Source: Paraburkholderia bannensis NBRC 103871 | GTDB lineage: Bacteria; Pseudomonadota; Gammaproteobacteria; Burkholderiales; Burkholderiaceae | Direction of reading: 5' to 3' | Length of the DNA: 64,000 nucleotides | Assembly (NCBI RefSeq): GCF_000685015.1 | Contig: NZ_BAYA01000035.1 | Coordinates: 1-64,000, forward strand | In this document: in pieces, positions 53,981-63,034 of the stretch | Position numbering within the stretch: position 1 is the stretch's first letter | Layout: the number at the start of each line of letters is the position of its first letter | The notes under the pieces: generated by a model | The model's database searches: none | What the model was told of the DNA's origin: nothing | What the model saw: only the letters and a program-made list of their open reading frames with translations | Made by a program: the position numbers and the translations under genes

Positions 53981-54847
53981 ATGTTGCTAGCAGGACAAGG
54001 CCACAACAGTTACGTCGTCCCGCCGATGACCGTGCTGCCGCGTCCGCTGTTCGTGCGGGCATTCGAGATACCGGGCAACGGTTTCGTCGAAACGCATAGC
54101 CACCCCTGGGCGCAATTCACTTACGCAACGGCCGGCGTGCTGGAAATACGCACGCCGCTGGGCCGCCGGCTGCTGCCGCCTCATCACGCCATGTGGATTC
54201 CCCCGGGCATGCAGCACGCCGTGTCGACCCGTGAATGCGTGAGCTTCCACAGCCTTTACCTCGATTCACAGGCGTTCGGCGAACATGAGTTGCAAGCGGG
54301 GGCCGTGCTGTACGTCACGTCGCTTTTGCGCGAACTGGTGGCGGCCACCGCGGAACTGTCGCCCCACTACGATACCGACGAAGCCAATAACGCCCTCGTC
54401 TGCCTGATCATGGATCGCATCAGGAAGTTACGCGCGGCGCCCCTGTCGGTACCGATGCCAAAGGATGCGCGCCTGCTCAAGATCGCGCGCGCCCTGCGCG
54501 CCGATCCTGGCGATGCACGTACGCTGGATGACTGGGCGCAGCACGTGGGCGCGACCCGTCGAACGCTCTCGCGCCTTTTCCGCGATGACACCGGGCTCTC
54601 GTTTGTCGAATGGAGACAATCGTTGCGCCTGCTTGCATCGTTGCCTCTGCTGGAGGCAGGGATGGCTGTAGGCGCCGTTGCTGCGCGGCTGGGCTATGCA
54701 TCGGTGTCGGCGTTCATCGTCGCGTTTCAGGCGCAGTTTCAGGCCACTCCCGGCGCTTTCGCCCGTTCGCGCCATCTCGTCGACATGGGCGTCTTCGAGA
54801 AGAACAACGCTGGAAAGCAATGTGACTCACTCAAAGTGATTTCATAA
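53981..54847 (+). CDS. AraC family transcriptional regulator with cupin sensor
   Basis: This protein of about 288 residues has an N-terminal cupin (ETHSHPWAQFTYATAGVLEI and MWIPPGMQHAV) and a C-terminal AraC domain (LDDWAQHVGATRRTLSRLFRDDTGLSF, then AARLGYASVSAFIVAFQ). This is the NimR-like layout. GGAGGA precedes ATG 53981. It is divergent from panB (75-base gap) and may regulate it and itself. Confidence 0.9.
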   Translation: MLLAGQGHNSYVVPPMTVLPRPLFVRAFEIPGNGFVETHSHPWAQFTYATAGVLEIRTPLGRRLLPPHHAMWIPPGMQHAVSTRECVSFHSLYLDSQAFGEHELQAGAVLYVTSLLRELVAATAELSPHYDTDEANNALVCLIMDRIRKLRAAPLSVPMPKDARLLKIARALRADPGDARTLDDWAQHVGATRRTLSRLFRDDTGLSFVEWRQSLRLLASLPLLEAGMAVGAVAARLGYASVSAFIVAFQAQFQATPGAFARSRHLVDMGVFEKNNAGKQCDSLKVIS

Positions 54848-54891
54848 ATGCCGAATTGAGTTCTTATCGATATTCATGAAGTCAGTTCTAT

Positions 54892-55794
54892 TCAACACAC
54901 ATTGCGAGTGAAACGTTGCCCCAGCTCGCGCAGCCACATCAGAAAGGCATTGATGGCGGGATCGCCAAGGCGTGCATTGTTGACGTAGCTGCAGTAGCGC
55001 CACGCTGGCAGGGTCGGCCCGTCGAACGGAAACACGAGGCGTCCCTCCTGGACATCGAGCGCGACCAACGCGGTTGGCCCCATCGCGATACCCAGGCCAT
55101 CAATGGCGGCCTGCAGGGTCAAATAAAAGTGATCCAGCTGCAGCGAATTGCTCCCGGCAAGCCGGGGATTGCCGCACGCTGCAAGCCATTCGGCCCAAAG
55201 GCCCGGATAGGTCGCCGTGTGCAGCAGGGTGTGGTGCGCGAGGTCGGAGAGCTGGCGAATGGGGTGCGATTCCAGCACCTTGGGCGAGCACACCGGCAGC
55301 CGGACTTCCGCCAGAAACTCATTGACCACGTACCCGGCCGCTTTCTGCTCGCTGCCGCGAATCGCGACGTCGAATTCATCGTGGAGCCGCTCGATCGGTT
55401 CGTCCGAAGTCGTCAGCCGGACTTCCACCGCCGGATGGCTCAGCTGGAAGTTGGACAGTTGCGGCAATAGCCATCGCAATGCGAAAGTCGTCGGCGCATT
55501 GACCCTGATGATCTGCTGTCGCGTCACCCGGAGCTGCTCGTCGGTGGCCAGCGCAATGCGGTCGAGCGCCGCCGATATCTCCGACAGGTAAGTGCGCCCT
55601 CGCGCGCTCAGGACGACTCTTCGGCCGCGGCGCTCGAACAGGTCGTGTCCAAGCCAGGCCTCCAGTTGCCCCACTTGACGGCTAACGGCCCCATGCGTGA
55701 CGCAAAGCTCGTCCGCTGCGGCAGAAAAACTTTCGAGCCTCGCGGCGGCTTCGAATACGCGAAGTGCGTTCAACGGTGGCAGTCGGCGAGGCAT
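54892..55794 (-). CDS. LysR family transcriptional regulator, GcvA-like
   Basis: This 300-residue protein has the GcvA-type opening (PPLNALRVFEAAARLESFSAAADELCVTHGAVSRQVGQLE) and a full substrate-binding domain. It is divergent from purA. The 144-base gap has a TCGAT-N8-ATCGA box with the T-N11-A form typical of LysR targets. It probably controls purA. Confidence 0.93.
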   Translation of the reverse strand: MPRRLPPLNALRVFEAAARLESFSAAADELCVTHGAVSRQVGQLEAWLGHDLFERRGRRVVLSARGRTYLSEISAALDRIALATDEQLRVTRQQIIRVNAPTTFALRWLLPQLSNFQLSHPAVEVRLTTSDEPIERLHDEFDVAIRGSEQKAAGYVVNEFLAEVRLPVCSPKVLESHPIRQLSDLAHHTLLHTATYPGLWAEWLAACGNPRLAGSNSLQLDHFYLTLQAAIDGLGIAMGPTALVALDVQEGRLVFPFDGPTLPAWRYCSYVNNARLGDPAINAFLMWLRELGQRFTRNVC

Positions 55795-55828
55795 GCGGTC
55801 GATCTCTATGTGAGTTTTCCTGACAGAT

Positions 55829-55846
55829 TCGATGAGTTTATATCGA
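55829..55846. promoter_or_regulatory. LysR-type box between LysR and purA
   Basis: TCGAT and ATCGA are separated by 8 bases, giving the T-N11-A interval typical of LysR binding. It is about 93 bases upstream of purA and 35 bases upstream of the LysR start. Confidence 0.5.
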
Positions 55847-55938
55847 TTTTCGTGACGACGTCGGGCCTTTATATTGAGCCGCTTGGCAGCAGATCGTGTC
55901 GCGGATCTGTTCGATTAAGTCACCAGGAGGACTGCAGT

Positions 55939-57243
55939 ATGTCGAATGTCGTTGTCGTTGGCGCGCAATGGGGCGATGAAGGAAAGGGCCGGATCGTGGA
56001 CTGGCTCGCCGAGCAAGCGGATCTCGTGGTTCGCTACAACGGCGGGCATAACGCCGGCCACACGCTTGTGGTGAACGGCCAGACCTACAAGCTGGCGCTG
56101 CTTCCCAGCGGGATCGTGCGCGGCAAGCCAGGCCTGATCGGCAACGGCGTCGCCCTCGATCCCGAGGCGCTGCTCGCGGAGATCGACCGTATGGCCGCGC
56201 TGGGCATTCGCGTCACGCCAGACGTGCTGCAGATTGCCGAGACGGCCACCCTCGTTCTGCCCGTCCATCGCGCGATCGATGCCGCGCAGGAACGCTTGCG
56301 CGCGCAACCAATCGGCACCACGCTGCGCGGCATCGGCCCGGCCTACGAAGACAAGGTCGGTCGCCGAGGCTTGCGGGTCTGCGACCTTGCTGAACCGCAA
56401 CTGCTTGCGCAAAAGCTCGATGGGCTGCTCGCGCACCATAACGCGTGGTTCCGCGGCCTCGGTCTGGAGCCTTTCCCGCGAGACGCGATGCTGAACGACC
56501 TGCTCGCCATGGCGCCGAGAATCCTGCCTTTCGTGGGGCGCGTGTGGGAACGGCTCGACCGCGCTCATGCGTCGGGTCAGCGCACGGTGTTTGAAGGCTC
56601 GCAGGCTGTGATGCTCGACGTGGATTGGGGCAGCTATCCGTATGTGACGTCGTCGACCACCCTCGCTGCCGGCGTGGCCAGCGGCGCGGGCATCGCGCCG
56701 TCGCGCATCGGGCAGGTGCTTGGCGTCAGCAAGGTCTATGCAACGCGTGTCGGCGAAGGCCCATTTACGTCGGAAGTGGGCGGCGCGACCGGCGACCTGC
56801 TACGGCAGCGCGGCGCCGAGTATGGCGTCAATACGGGTCGCCCGCGTCGCTGCGGGTGGCTGGACACGGTGCAACTGCGCCAGAGTTGCAAGGTCGCCGG
56901 CATCGATCTGCTGGCGCTGACCAAGCTGGACGTCCTGGATGGCTTCGAGTCCGTCTACCTGTGTACAGGATACGAACTCGATGGGCAGCGCATCGACTAT
57001 ATGCCGTCAGCCTCGGCCGAGCAGCAGCGCTTGCGGCCTGTTCTCAAGCGCTTTGACGGTTGGGAAGGCACAACGCGGGGAATCCGCTCTTATGGAGAAC
57101 TGCCCAGCCAGGCCGCGACGCTGATCGAAGCGATTCAGCAGGAAGTCGGCGTCGAGGTGTCAATGATTACCACGGGCCCTGAACGTGACGATGCAATCGT
57201 CCTGCGATCTCCGTTCGCGCACACCGGCGGCGCGGCAGTGTGA
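55939..57243 (+). CDS. purA: Adenylosuccinate synthetase (PurA), accessory copy
   Basis: This 434-residue protein has the PurA motifs WGDEGKGRIVDWL (catalytic Asp kept), RYNGGHNAGHT, GTTLRGIGPAYEDK and NTGRPRRCGWLD. It converts IMP, aspartate and GTP to adenylosuccinate. It differs from common PurA at several usually fixed positions: GTTLRGIG for GTTGRGIG and DVDWGSYPYVTSSTT where many have DIDHGTYPFVTSSNT. AGGAGG precedes the start. In Burkholderia the housekeeping copy usually lies beside hisZ and hfl genes, so this LysR-linked gene looks like a second copy. Confidence 0.92.
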   Translation: MSNVVVVGAQWGDEGKGRIVDWLAEQADLVVRYNGGHNAGHTLVVNGQTYKLALLPSGIVRGKPGLIGNGVALDPEALLAEIDRMAALGIRVTPDVLQIAETATLVLPVHRAIDAAQERLRAQPIGTTLRGIGPAYEDKVGRRGLRVCDLAEPQLLAQKLDGLLAHHNAWFRGLGLEPFPRDAMLNDLLAMAPRILPFVGRVWERLDRAHASGQRTVFEGSQAVMLDVDWGSYPYVTSSTTLAAGVASGAGIAPSRIGQVLGVSKVYATRVGEGPFTSEVGGATGDLLRQRGAEYGVNTGRPRRCGWLDTVQLRQSCKVAGIDLLALTKLDVLDGFESVYLCTGYELDGQRIDYMPSASAEQQRLRPVLKRFDGWEGTTRGIRSYGELPSQAATLIEAIQQEVGVEVSMITTGPERDDAIVLRSPFAHTGGAAV

Positions 57244-58030
57244 TTGACCGATAGCGGCGAGTTGGCCCGGCAGCGCGAGGCCTGGCGAGCAGCCGATAAA
57301 GGGGCGTCTGCGCAGCCGCTCAAGGGGCGGCGTAGCGCCCGCATCCGCATGGGACATCCCGGTGACGATGCAGTGCTGGCCGCGTCGTGAGCGATGTCCG
57401 GGTGCGGCCAATGTGAGCCACTCGTGCGATCGCTACAGCGGCCTTTTTAGTGACCGTTTCACCTGCAAAACCCGCCAGCCATTTCACGTGTCGCATGCGT
57501 TCCTCAGTAGTTATGTTCCGCAGTAGGTCAATGCGTCCACCGCCACCACGTCCCCCGGTTTGAATAGCGCCATTGCGGTTCTCATCCGCCCATGCTGCGC
57601 ACCGCTCACAAGCAACCATTCCCCTAAGCGAAGCCCGGTGCAGTTGCGCACTGGACGCCCCGTCTGAACGCTGCCGCCAGATAAGGTGAGTTCATTGTTC
57701 ACTCACAGTTTACGGCCCGTCAATTGTCGATGAGATTGTCAAATTGGCGGACGTCATCAAGAATCGATCCCTTGTCGGTCGGCGATAGAACCTCTCACAG
57801 GACAGACGCAATAGCCCAGCGACCCTCGTACGAAGCGACCCGGCTCACGATAAGCCGGTCACTCGTGCCCAGACGCATGCCGCTGCTCGTGCCGCATACG
57901 CCCAACCACGGTAGTCAGTAACAATCAGCACGGTTTCGCGCCATATTGGTTCTTCCTGGTTGATTGATGAACGAGCATTCCCCCCCCGATTATTCTGGAT
58001 TCCTATTCATTGATTCAAAAGATATCCAAC
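57244..58030. other. Non-coding and remnant region
   Basis: This 787-base stretch between purA and the second epoxide hydrolase holds the MocR remnant (57511-57702) and a run of eight C near 57981. No other frame has motifs or the codon bias of neighbouring genes. It looks like decayed sequence. Confidence 0.5.
57511..57702 (-). pseudogene. Fragment of a MocR/PdxR-type regulator (aminotransferase domain)
   Basis: A 63-codon frame ends with LRLGEWLLVSGAQHG and ALFKPGDVVAVDALTYCG. These match the PLP-dependent aminotransferase-like domain of GntR/MocR regulators, where the segment normally runs into VDALTYPG and continues for about 300 residues. Here a stop follows at once, and the N-terminal helix-turn-helix is absent. 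It is probably a remnant of a lost gene. Confidence 0.5.
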
Positions 58031-59356
58031 ATGGCAAACCTGAAATCCCCTCCCCTCGCATCGCGTCGCCGCTTCGTTGGCGCCACCGCCGCAACTATCG
58101 CCGCCGCCTCGTTGAGCCGGCTTGCTTTTGCCCAGTCCACGCAGAACTTCGCCGATATCACAACCATCGGCAGCGGCGGCGGCAACGCACTTCGGCAACT
58201 GCACATCCACGTCCCCGATTCGCAACTCGTCGATCTACGCCAGCGCATCAACGCCACGCGCTGGCCGGAACGCGAAACGGTAGCAGACGCTTCGCAAGGC
58301 GTGCAGTTTGCGACGATGCAAAGGCTCGCGCGCTATTGGGCGACGCACTACGACTGGCGCAAAGTCGAAGCGAGGCTGAACGCGTTGCCGCAATTCGTCA
58401 CCACGATCGACGACCTCGACATCCACTTCATCCACGTTCGCTCGCAACATCCTGACGCGCTGCCGATCATCGTCACACACGGGTGGCCAGGATCGATCAT
58501 CGAGCAATTGAAAATCATCGGCCCGCTCACCAATCCCACGGCTTATGGCGGCAAAGCGTCCGACGCATTCGACGTCGTGATTCCGTCACTGCCAGGCTAT
58601 GGATTTTCAGGGAAACCAACGGCGACCGGCTGGGATCCCCAGCGCATCGCGCGCGCATGGATCGTGTTGATGCAACGACTTGGCTACACGCGGTATGTCG
58701 CGCAGGGCGGCGACTGGGGCAACGCCGTTACGGAGCAAATGGCGCTGCTCCAGCCTCCTGGCTTGCTCGGCATTCACACCAACATGCCCGCGACCGTGCC
58801 CGACAATATCGCCCAGTCGCTCAAGTACGGACAACCGGTGCCAGCCGGTCTTTCCTCCGATGAACAGCACGCCTACGAACAACTGGACTTCTTCTATAAA
58901 CACGGCCTGGGTTATGCGCAGGAAATGGCAGGCAGGCCGCAAACGCTGTATGGCATCGAGGACTCGCCGATCGGTCTCGCAGCATGGATGCTGGATCATG
59001 ATGCGGCCAGCCAGGCGCTTATCGCGCGTGTATTCGCAGGGCAGTCCGAAGGCCTGTCTCGCGACGACGTGCTCGACAATGTGACGCTCTACTGGCTGAC
59101 CAGAACCGGCATATCATCAGCCCGGCTCTATTGGGAAAACAAGCTGAACTTCTTCGAGCCCAAGCACGTGACGCTGCCGGTCGCCGTCAGCGTTTTTCCC
59201 GACGAGTTGTACGCCGCACCCAGAACCTGGGCCGAACAGGCGTATCCGAACCTCATCCATTACAGCCGTCTGCCCAAAGGTGGACACTTCGCCGCCTGGG
59301 AACAGCCGCAGGCTTTCACGGACGAAATTCGCACAAGCTTTGCGTCACTCCGATGA
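58031..59356 (+). CDS. Secreted epoxide hydrolase, alpha/beta fold, with Tat signal (second copy)
   Basis: This protein of about 441 residues has a twin-arginine signal (SRRRFVGATAATIAAASL, cleaved near AFAQ) and the epoxide hydrolase N-terminal domain (LVDLRQRINATRWPE). The core contains HGWPG, GGDWGN (nucleophile Asp) and KGGHFAAWEQP (catalytic His). It is a clear paralogue of the gene at 37141-38457 but is not close to identical. A TCCA-N6-TGGA site is not visible upstream, so its control differs. A LysR gene follows downstream on the same strand. Confidence 0.93.
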   Translation: MANLKSPPLASRRRFVGATAATIAAASLSRLAFAQSTQNFADITTIGSGGGNALRQLHIHVPDSQLVDLRQRINATRWPERETVADASQGVQFATMQRLARYWATHYDWRKVEARLNALPQFVTTIDDLDIHFIHVRSQHPDALPIIVTHGWPGSIIEQLKIIGPLTNPTAYGGKASDAFDVVIPSLPGYGFSGKPTATGWDPQRIARAWIVLMQRLGYTRYVAQGGDWGNAVTEQMALLQPPGLLGIHTNMPATVPDNIAQSLKYGQPVPAGLSSDEQHAYEQLDFFYKHGLGYAQEMAGRPQTLYGIEDSPIGLAAWMLDHDAASQALIARVFAGQSEGLSRDDVLDNVTLYWLTRTGISSARLYWENKLNFFEPKHVTLPVAVSVFPDELYAAPRTWAEQAYPNLIHYSRLPKGGHFAAWEQPQAFTDEIRTSFASLR

Positions 59357-59543
59357 GGAATGCCTGGTAGTTCGCTGCCGCTGTTGCCTGAAAGGCTCGG
59401 CGGCAGCGTTCTCGTGAAATGCTCCTTTACGTCCTGTTCGTATGAGGTATTTGCACTCCGCTTTCGCGCGGATTTCGACCGGCCGTGAATTCGATTACAG
59501 TCTTTATGAATGGCGCCAGTCAACGAAAGCACTAGCCGCGATC

Positions 59544-60455
59544 ATGGATCTGAACCTTATTGGTGTTTTCGTCGAGATTGTCGAATCGCACAGCCTCAGC
59601 GCCGCGGCGCGCAAGCTCGGCATGACACGCGCCAATATCAGCCAGCGACTGAAGTTGCTTGAGCGCGAAACTGGCGCCCAGTTGCTGCGTCGCTCGACGC
59701 GCAACCTCGAACTCACCCAGGCGGGCCACACGTTATACGATTGCGGCCAGCGCATGCTGGACGATCTCAGTACGGCCCGTGCATCGATCGACAGTCTCGG
59801 ACTCACCTTGACAGGTCGTATCCGCATCAGCGTGCCTACTGGCTGCGGCCGAATGTTCATAGGCGCGATGCTGATCGAATTCGCGCGGGCGCATCCCCGC
59901 ATCACCCTTCACGTCACTTTCAATAACCGCATCGACGATCTCATCGCGGCGGAAGTCGACGTCGCGTTGAGCGTCCCGCCCTCGCCGCCGCTGGACTGCG
60001 TTGCCCGCAATATATGCCGGATCGACTGGCATCTGTATGCGTCCAGCGCCTACCTCGAAGCGCATGATCCGATCAACGCACCATCCGATCTCGACGGACA
60101 CGCATTGCTCGCCACACCGCATCCTGACCGGCGGATCACGATGACGCTCGTCCACCGGCAAAGAGAGGAGGATGCCTACCCCATCACACAGCGCCCCGCG
60201 CTTCAATCGACGGACTACCCCTTTCTTGCGGAAGCGGTCTGCGACGGTTTGGGCATCGGACTTCTGCCGGCTTACATCTCCCAGGCCCCAGCAAATCGCG
60301 GCCTCGTGCGCGTCCTGCCGCAATATCGTGTGACGGGCATGCAAGACGTGCTGTATATCCTCACGTTGCCCAATCGCTATCCATCGCCGGCAACGCAGGC
60401 ACTGATCGACTATTTGCGACTGAAGATCACGGCGCTCGCACAAACGTGGGCCTGA
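59544..60455 (+). CDS. LysR family transcriptional regulator
   Basis: This protein of about 303 residues has the LysR helix-turn-helix (LIGVFVEIVESHSLSAAARKL, then GMTRANISQRLKLLERETGAQLL) and a substrate-binding domain. The start at 59544 (MDLNLIGVF) fits the family. It lies 187 bases after the second epoxide hydrolase on the same strand and may control that gene or the downstream monooxygenase. Confidence 0.93.
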   Translation: MDLNLIGVFVEIVESHSLSAAARKLGMTRANISQRLKLLERETGAQLLRRSTRNLELTQAGHTLYDCGQRMLDDLSTARASIDSLGLTLTGRIRISVPTGCGRMFIGAMLIEFARAHPRITLHVTFNNRIDDLIAAEVDVALSVPPSPPLDCVARNICRIDWHLYASSAYLEAHDPINAPSDLDGHALLATPHPDRRITMTLVHRQREEDAYPITQRPALQSTDYPFLAEAVCDGLGIGLLPAYISQAPANRGLVRVLPQYRVTGMQDVLYILTLPNRYPSPATQALIDYLRLKITALAQTWA

Positions 60456-60665
60456 TCAGGTTTGCAGAAACCCGATGAGCAAGCAGCGAACGGCGTCTGT
60501 GCCGCGGTGCAATTCAAGGCAAAGCGGCGACGATTGACATTGGCATACTCAGCGGACAAACGCGATGACATGCGCCCGCGCTGCGCATACCAACGGAGCA
60601 CGAAGAAAGTGTTACGCTTGTCCTCCCGCGTCACCCGCCGTGCCCCCCTCTGCGAGGACGGATTC

Positions 60666-60881
60666 ATGCAAAAGCGCTCACGCACTTCATATGCAAAGAC
60701 ACGTCTGAACCGGGCGATGCAGAGACTCCTGCTTGCTCGAACGCAGCAAGAGGAAGATTTGGCTCGACGATGGGTCACCGCGTGGGGCGCCGCGGTTGGC
60801 GAAAGCCACTTCAAGGATTTTCGCAATCCACGCCCCATCAAATCGCGTGCGGTGAGGCTTTCAAATCGCTTCACGATTTGA
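60666..60881 (+). CDS. Small basic protein of unknown function
   Basis: This 71-residue protein (MQKRSRTSYAKTRLNRAMQR start) is strongly basic and has a helix-rich centre (LLLARTQQEEDLARRWVTAWG). GAGGA lies upstream of ATG 60666. The family is not recognised. The upstream in-frame part of the same frame is not credible. Confidence 0.45.
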   Translation: MQKRSRTSYAKTRLNRAMQRLLLARTQQEEDLARRWVTAWGAAVGESHFKDFRNPRPIKSRAVRLSNRFTI

Positions 60882-60920
60882 CCGCTTTGTGCAATACCGT
60901 GAGAGATACTCGTCGCCCTC

Positions 60921-62027
60921 TCACTGCCGCGACGCCCGATAGCCGTCGTTAAGCATCCAGTGACTGAAGCGCGCGTATTCGAGCGCGTAGCCAGCCGCGT
61001 CCGGCGCAATTTCAACGCTATAGGCAAGCTCGCGCACGCGCGCATAGTGCGGGAGGCGATTGCGTTCGTACGCCTGCAAAGCCGTAGCCAGATCGTCGTG
61101 ACGTTGCAGCGCATCAGTCAGCACCTGAATGTCTTCGACACCAAGCGTGCCGCCCGCTGAGATATGCGGAGAAAGCGCGTGCGCTGCATCGCCGATCAAT
61201 GCGACACGTGACGATGTCCAACACGGCAGCGGCGGCACGAACATGATCGGGTTATGCAGGATTTGCGCCTCGGGCGTGCGCTCGATCAGCGCTAATAGTG
61301 CGTCGTTCCAGCCCGCGTCGTTCAGCAGCGCGGCGCGTTGCAACGCTTCTGCCTTTTTCGTCCCGGCGGGCGCTGCACTGTCGAACTGGTTGACCATCCA
61401 CACAACCTGATTGCCGTACGTGCGGGTGAAACCGCCCCGTGCGCGCTGATGCCCCACGGTCAACACGGAACCCGCGGCAGGCTCATCGCCCGCCGCGAGC
61501 ATGCCGCGCCATACGTGGTGTCCTGCATGCGCCTGCGCCGGATAGCCTGGTATGAGTTGCGCGCGCACAGCCGAATAGGCGCCGTCGGCACCGAGCAGCA
61601 GATCCGCGCGTTCGACGCTGCCGTCGTCGAACGTCACGCTCACGTGATCGGCGTGCTCGTTGAACGCGACCACCCTGGTATCGACATGAATGTTGTCGAC
61701 GCCCACCGCCGCTGCGAGCCTGCGGTTCAGTTCGGGGCGAGGCACCAGCAGGAAGGTGTGATCGACGGGATCGAAGCCTGGCGCCCTGAACGGCTGGCCG
61801 CTCGCATCGTAGAACCATGTCTCGACCGTCGTGCCGATCGACGCGATCGCGTCACCCACGCCGACGGCCCCGAACACATCGAGCGCATTGCGCCACAAGC
61901 CGATGGCCGCTCCCGCCGCGCGAATCTCCGAGGCCTGCTCGCAGACCAGCACATCCCAGCCGATCGCCTTGAAGGCGATCCCCGCAGTCAGTCCGACGAT
62001 CCCGCCGCCCGCAATGATGACGCGCAT
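60921..62027 (-). CDS. FAD-dependent monooxygenase, UbiH/salicylate hydroxylase type
   Basis: This 368-residue protein has all the flavoprotein monooxygenase motifs: N-terminal GxGxxG (MRVIIAGGGIVGLTAGIAF), the DG motif (LLGADGAYSAVRAQL) and the second FAD motif (ALIGDAAHALSPHISAGGTLGVEDI). It would hydroxylate an aromatic or similar ring with NAD(P)H and O2. It is divergent from a TetR gene, and the shared 208-base gap has two palindromes. The substrate is unknown. Confidence 0.92.
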   Translation of the reverse strand: MRVIIAGGGIVGLTAGIAFKAIGWDVLVCEQASEIRAAGAAIGLWRNALDVFGAVGVGDAIASIGTTVETWFYDASGQPFRAPGFDPVDHTFLLVPRPELNRRLAAAVGVDNIHVDTRVVAFNEHADHVSVTFDDGSVERADLLLGADGAYSAVRAQLIPGYPAQAHAGHHVWRGMLAAGDEPAAGSVLTVGHQRARGGFTRTYGNQVVWMVNQFDSAAPAGTKKAEALQRAALLNDAGWNDALLALIERTPEAQILHNPIMFVPPLPCWTSSRVALIGDAAHALSPHISAGGTLGVEDIQVLTDALQRHDDLATALQAYERNRLPHYARVRELAYSVEIAPDAAGYALEYARFSHWMLNDGYRASRQ

Positions 62028-62077
62028 GTTGATTCGCTCCGTGAGTGAGTTTCGTGTAAAACATATCGATCAGGTTA

Positions 62078-62091
62078 TGAGCAATCGCTCA
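62078..62091. promoter_or_regulatory. TGAGC-N4-GCTCA palindrome before the monooxygenase
   Basis: TGAGCAATCGCTCA has arms of 5 bases and lies 51 bases upstream of the monooxygenase start in the divergent gap. It is a candidate site for the adjacent TetR protein. Confidence 0.45.
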
Positions 62092-62135
62092 CATTGGAAA
62101 CTCGCATCGCTCACGTGGCTTACGAAACGACTGCA

Positions 62136-62152
62136 GCCCCACCTGGTGGGGC
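62136..62152. promoter_or_regulatory. GC-rich palindrome in the monooxygenase/TetR gap
   Basis: GCCCCACC and GGTGGGGC flank a single T, giving an 8-base perfect inverted repeat with no loop. With no loop it is more like a protein-binding site than a terminator. It lies 84 bases before the TetR gene. Confidence 0.45.
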
Positions 62153-62235
62153 ATAGCGGCTGAAATTCAACTGGTTGAGAGCGCGCCAGGAATGCGGGCT
62201 CACATTTACTGCGCTGTACTTACTGGTTAAGCGCC

Positions 62236-62910
62236 ATGCGTCAGACAAAAACATCGCCCGCCATCACGAGAGCCGTGACGCTCCGTAGCATCGCGACGCC
62301 GCCTGGCGACGGATCGCGCTTGCAGCGCAAGCTGCCTCGCCAGCCGCGCGCCAATGCGACTGTTGCGGCAATACTGGACGCCGCTGCATGGATTCTGGAA
62401 ACAAAGGGCTTCGACGCCTACACCACCAACGCGATCGCCGAACGTGCAGGTGCCAGCATTGGTTCGCTCTATCAGTATTTCCCTAACAAGGCGGCGCTTA
62501 CGCAGGCGTTAATCGAACGCGAGGATCGCGCGCTCGCTGAACGTATGACGACTCTGCTCGATCAACCGCGTGGGATCGGGTTGCTGCGCGAGTTGTTGCG
62601 AATCGCAGTCGATCATCAATTGCGGCGGCCGGTACTTGCCCGCTTGCTCGATGCCGAAGAAGCGCGCCTGCCGCCCCGGCAAAGCACACAGCAACTGCAC
62701 GCGTTATTGGTGTCGATCTTCGAGCGTGCGCTAGGCGAGGCGCGTATGGCACGCGAACCGCGCCTGCCTCAAGACCTGTTTGCAATCATTCATGGCATGG
62801 TCGACGCCGCAGGACAGCAGGGAGAAGACGATAGTGACGCTCTCATCGTTCGGATCGAACGGGCCGTCTGGGGCTATCTGGTTGACACGGACACTCCGGC
62901 ATCGTTTTGA
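62236..62910 (+). CDS. TetR family transcriptional regulator
   Basis: This 224-residue protein has a TetR helix-turn-helix (ATVAAILDAAAWILETKGFDAYTTNAIAERAGASIGSLYQYFPNK) after a basic N-terminal extension of about 40 residues. It is divergent from the FAD monooxygenase and probably represses it. The C-terminal ligand domain has no recognised ligand. Confidence 0.92.
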   Translation: MRQTKTSPAITRAVTLRSIATPPGDGSRLQRKLPRQPRANATVAAILDAAAWILETKGFDAYTTNAIAERAGASIGSLYQYFPNKAALTQALIEREDRALAERMTTLLDQPRGIGLLRELLRIAVDHQLRRPVLARLLDAEEARLPPRQSTQQLHALLVSIFERALGEARMAREPRLPQDLFAIIHGMVDAAGQQGEDDSDALIVRIERAVWGYLVDTDTPASF

Positions 62911-63034
62911 AAGCGCCATAGGCAGCTCGACGAAAACGATCAGACCGCTGGCAGCTGCCTGTCAATTGACCAGAGGAGCCGGGGCGCCCAGCTCGCGGCT
63001 GAAGGCGGAGAAACACGACGTGAGTCGCCGTCCG

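Noticed and set aside
55939..57243. PurZ-type enzyme for aminoadenine (Z) DNA
   Set aside because: PurZ proteins lack the catalytic aspartate of PurA in the GDEGKG motif. Here the motif reads WGDEGKG with the Asp kept, so standard PurA chemistry is expected.
57724..57921. Small plus-strand frame upstream of the second epoxide hydrolase
   Set aside because: No ribosome site, basic low-complexity composition and no family similarity. It looks non-coding.
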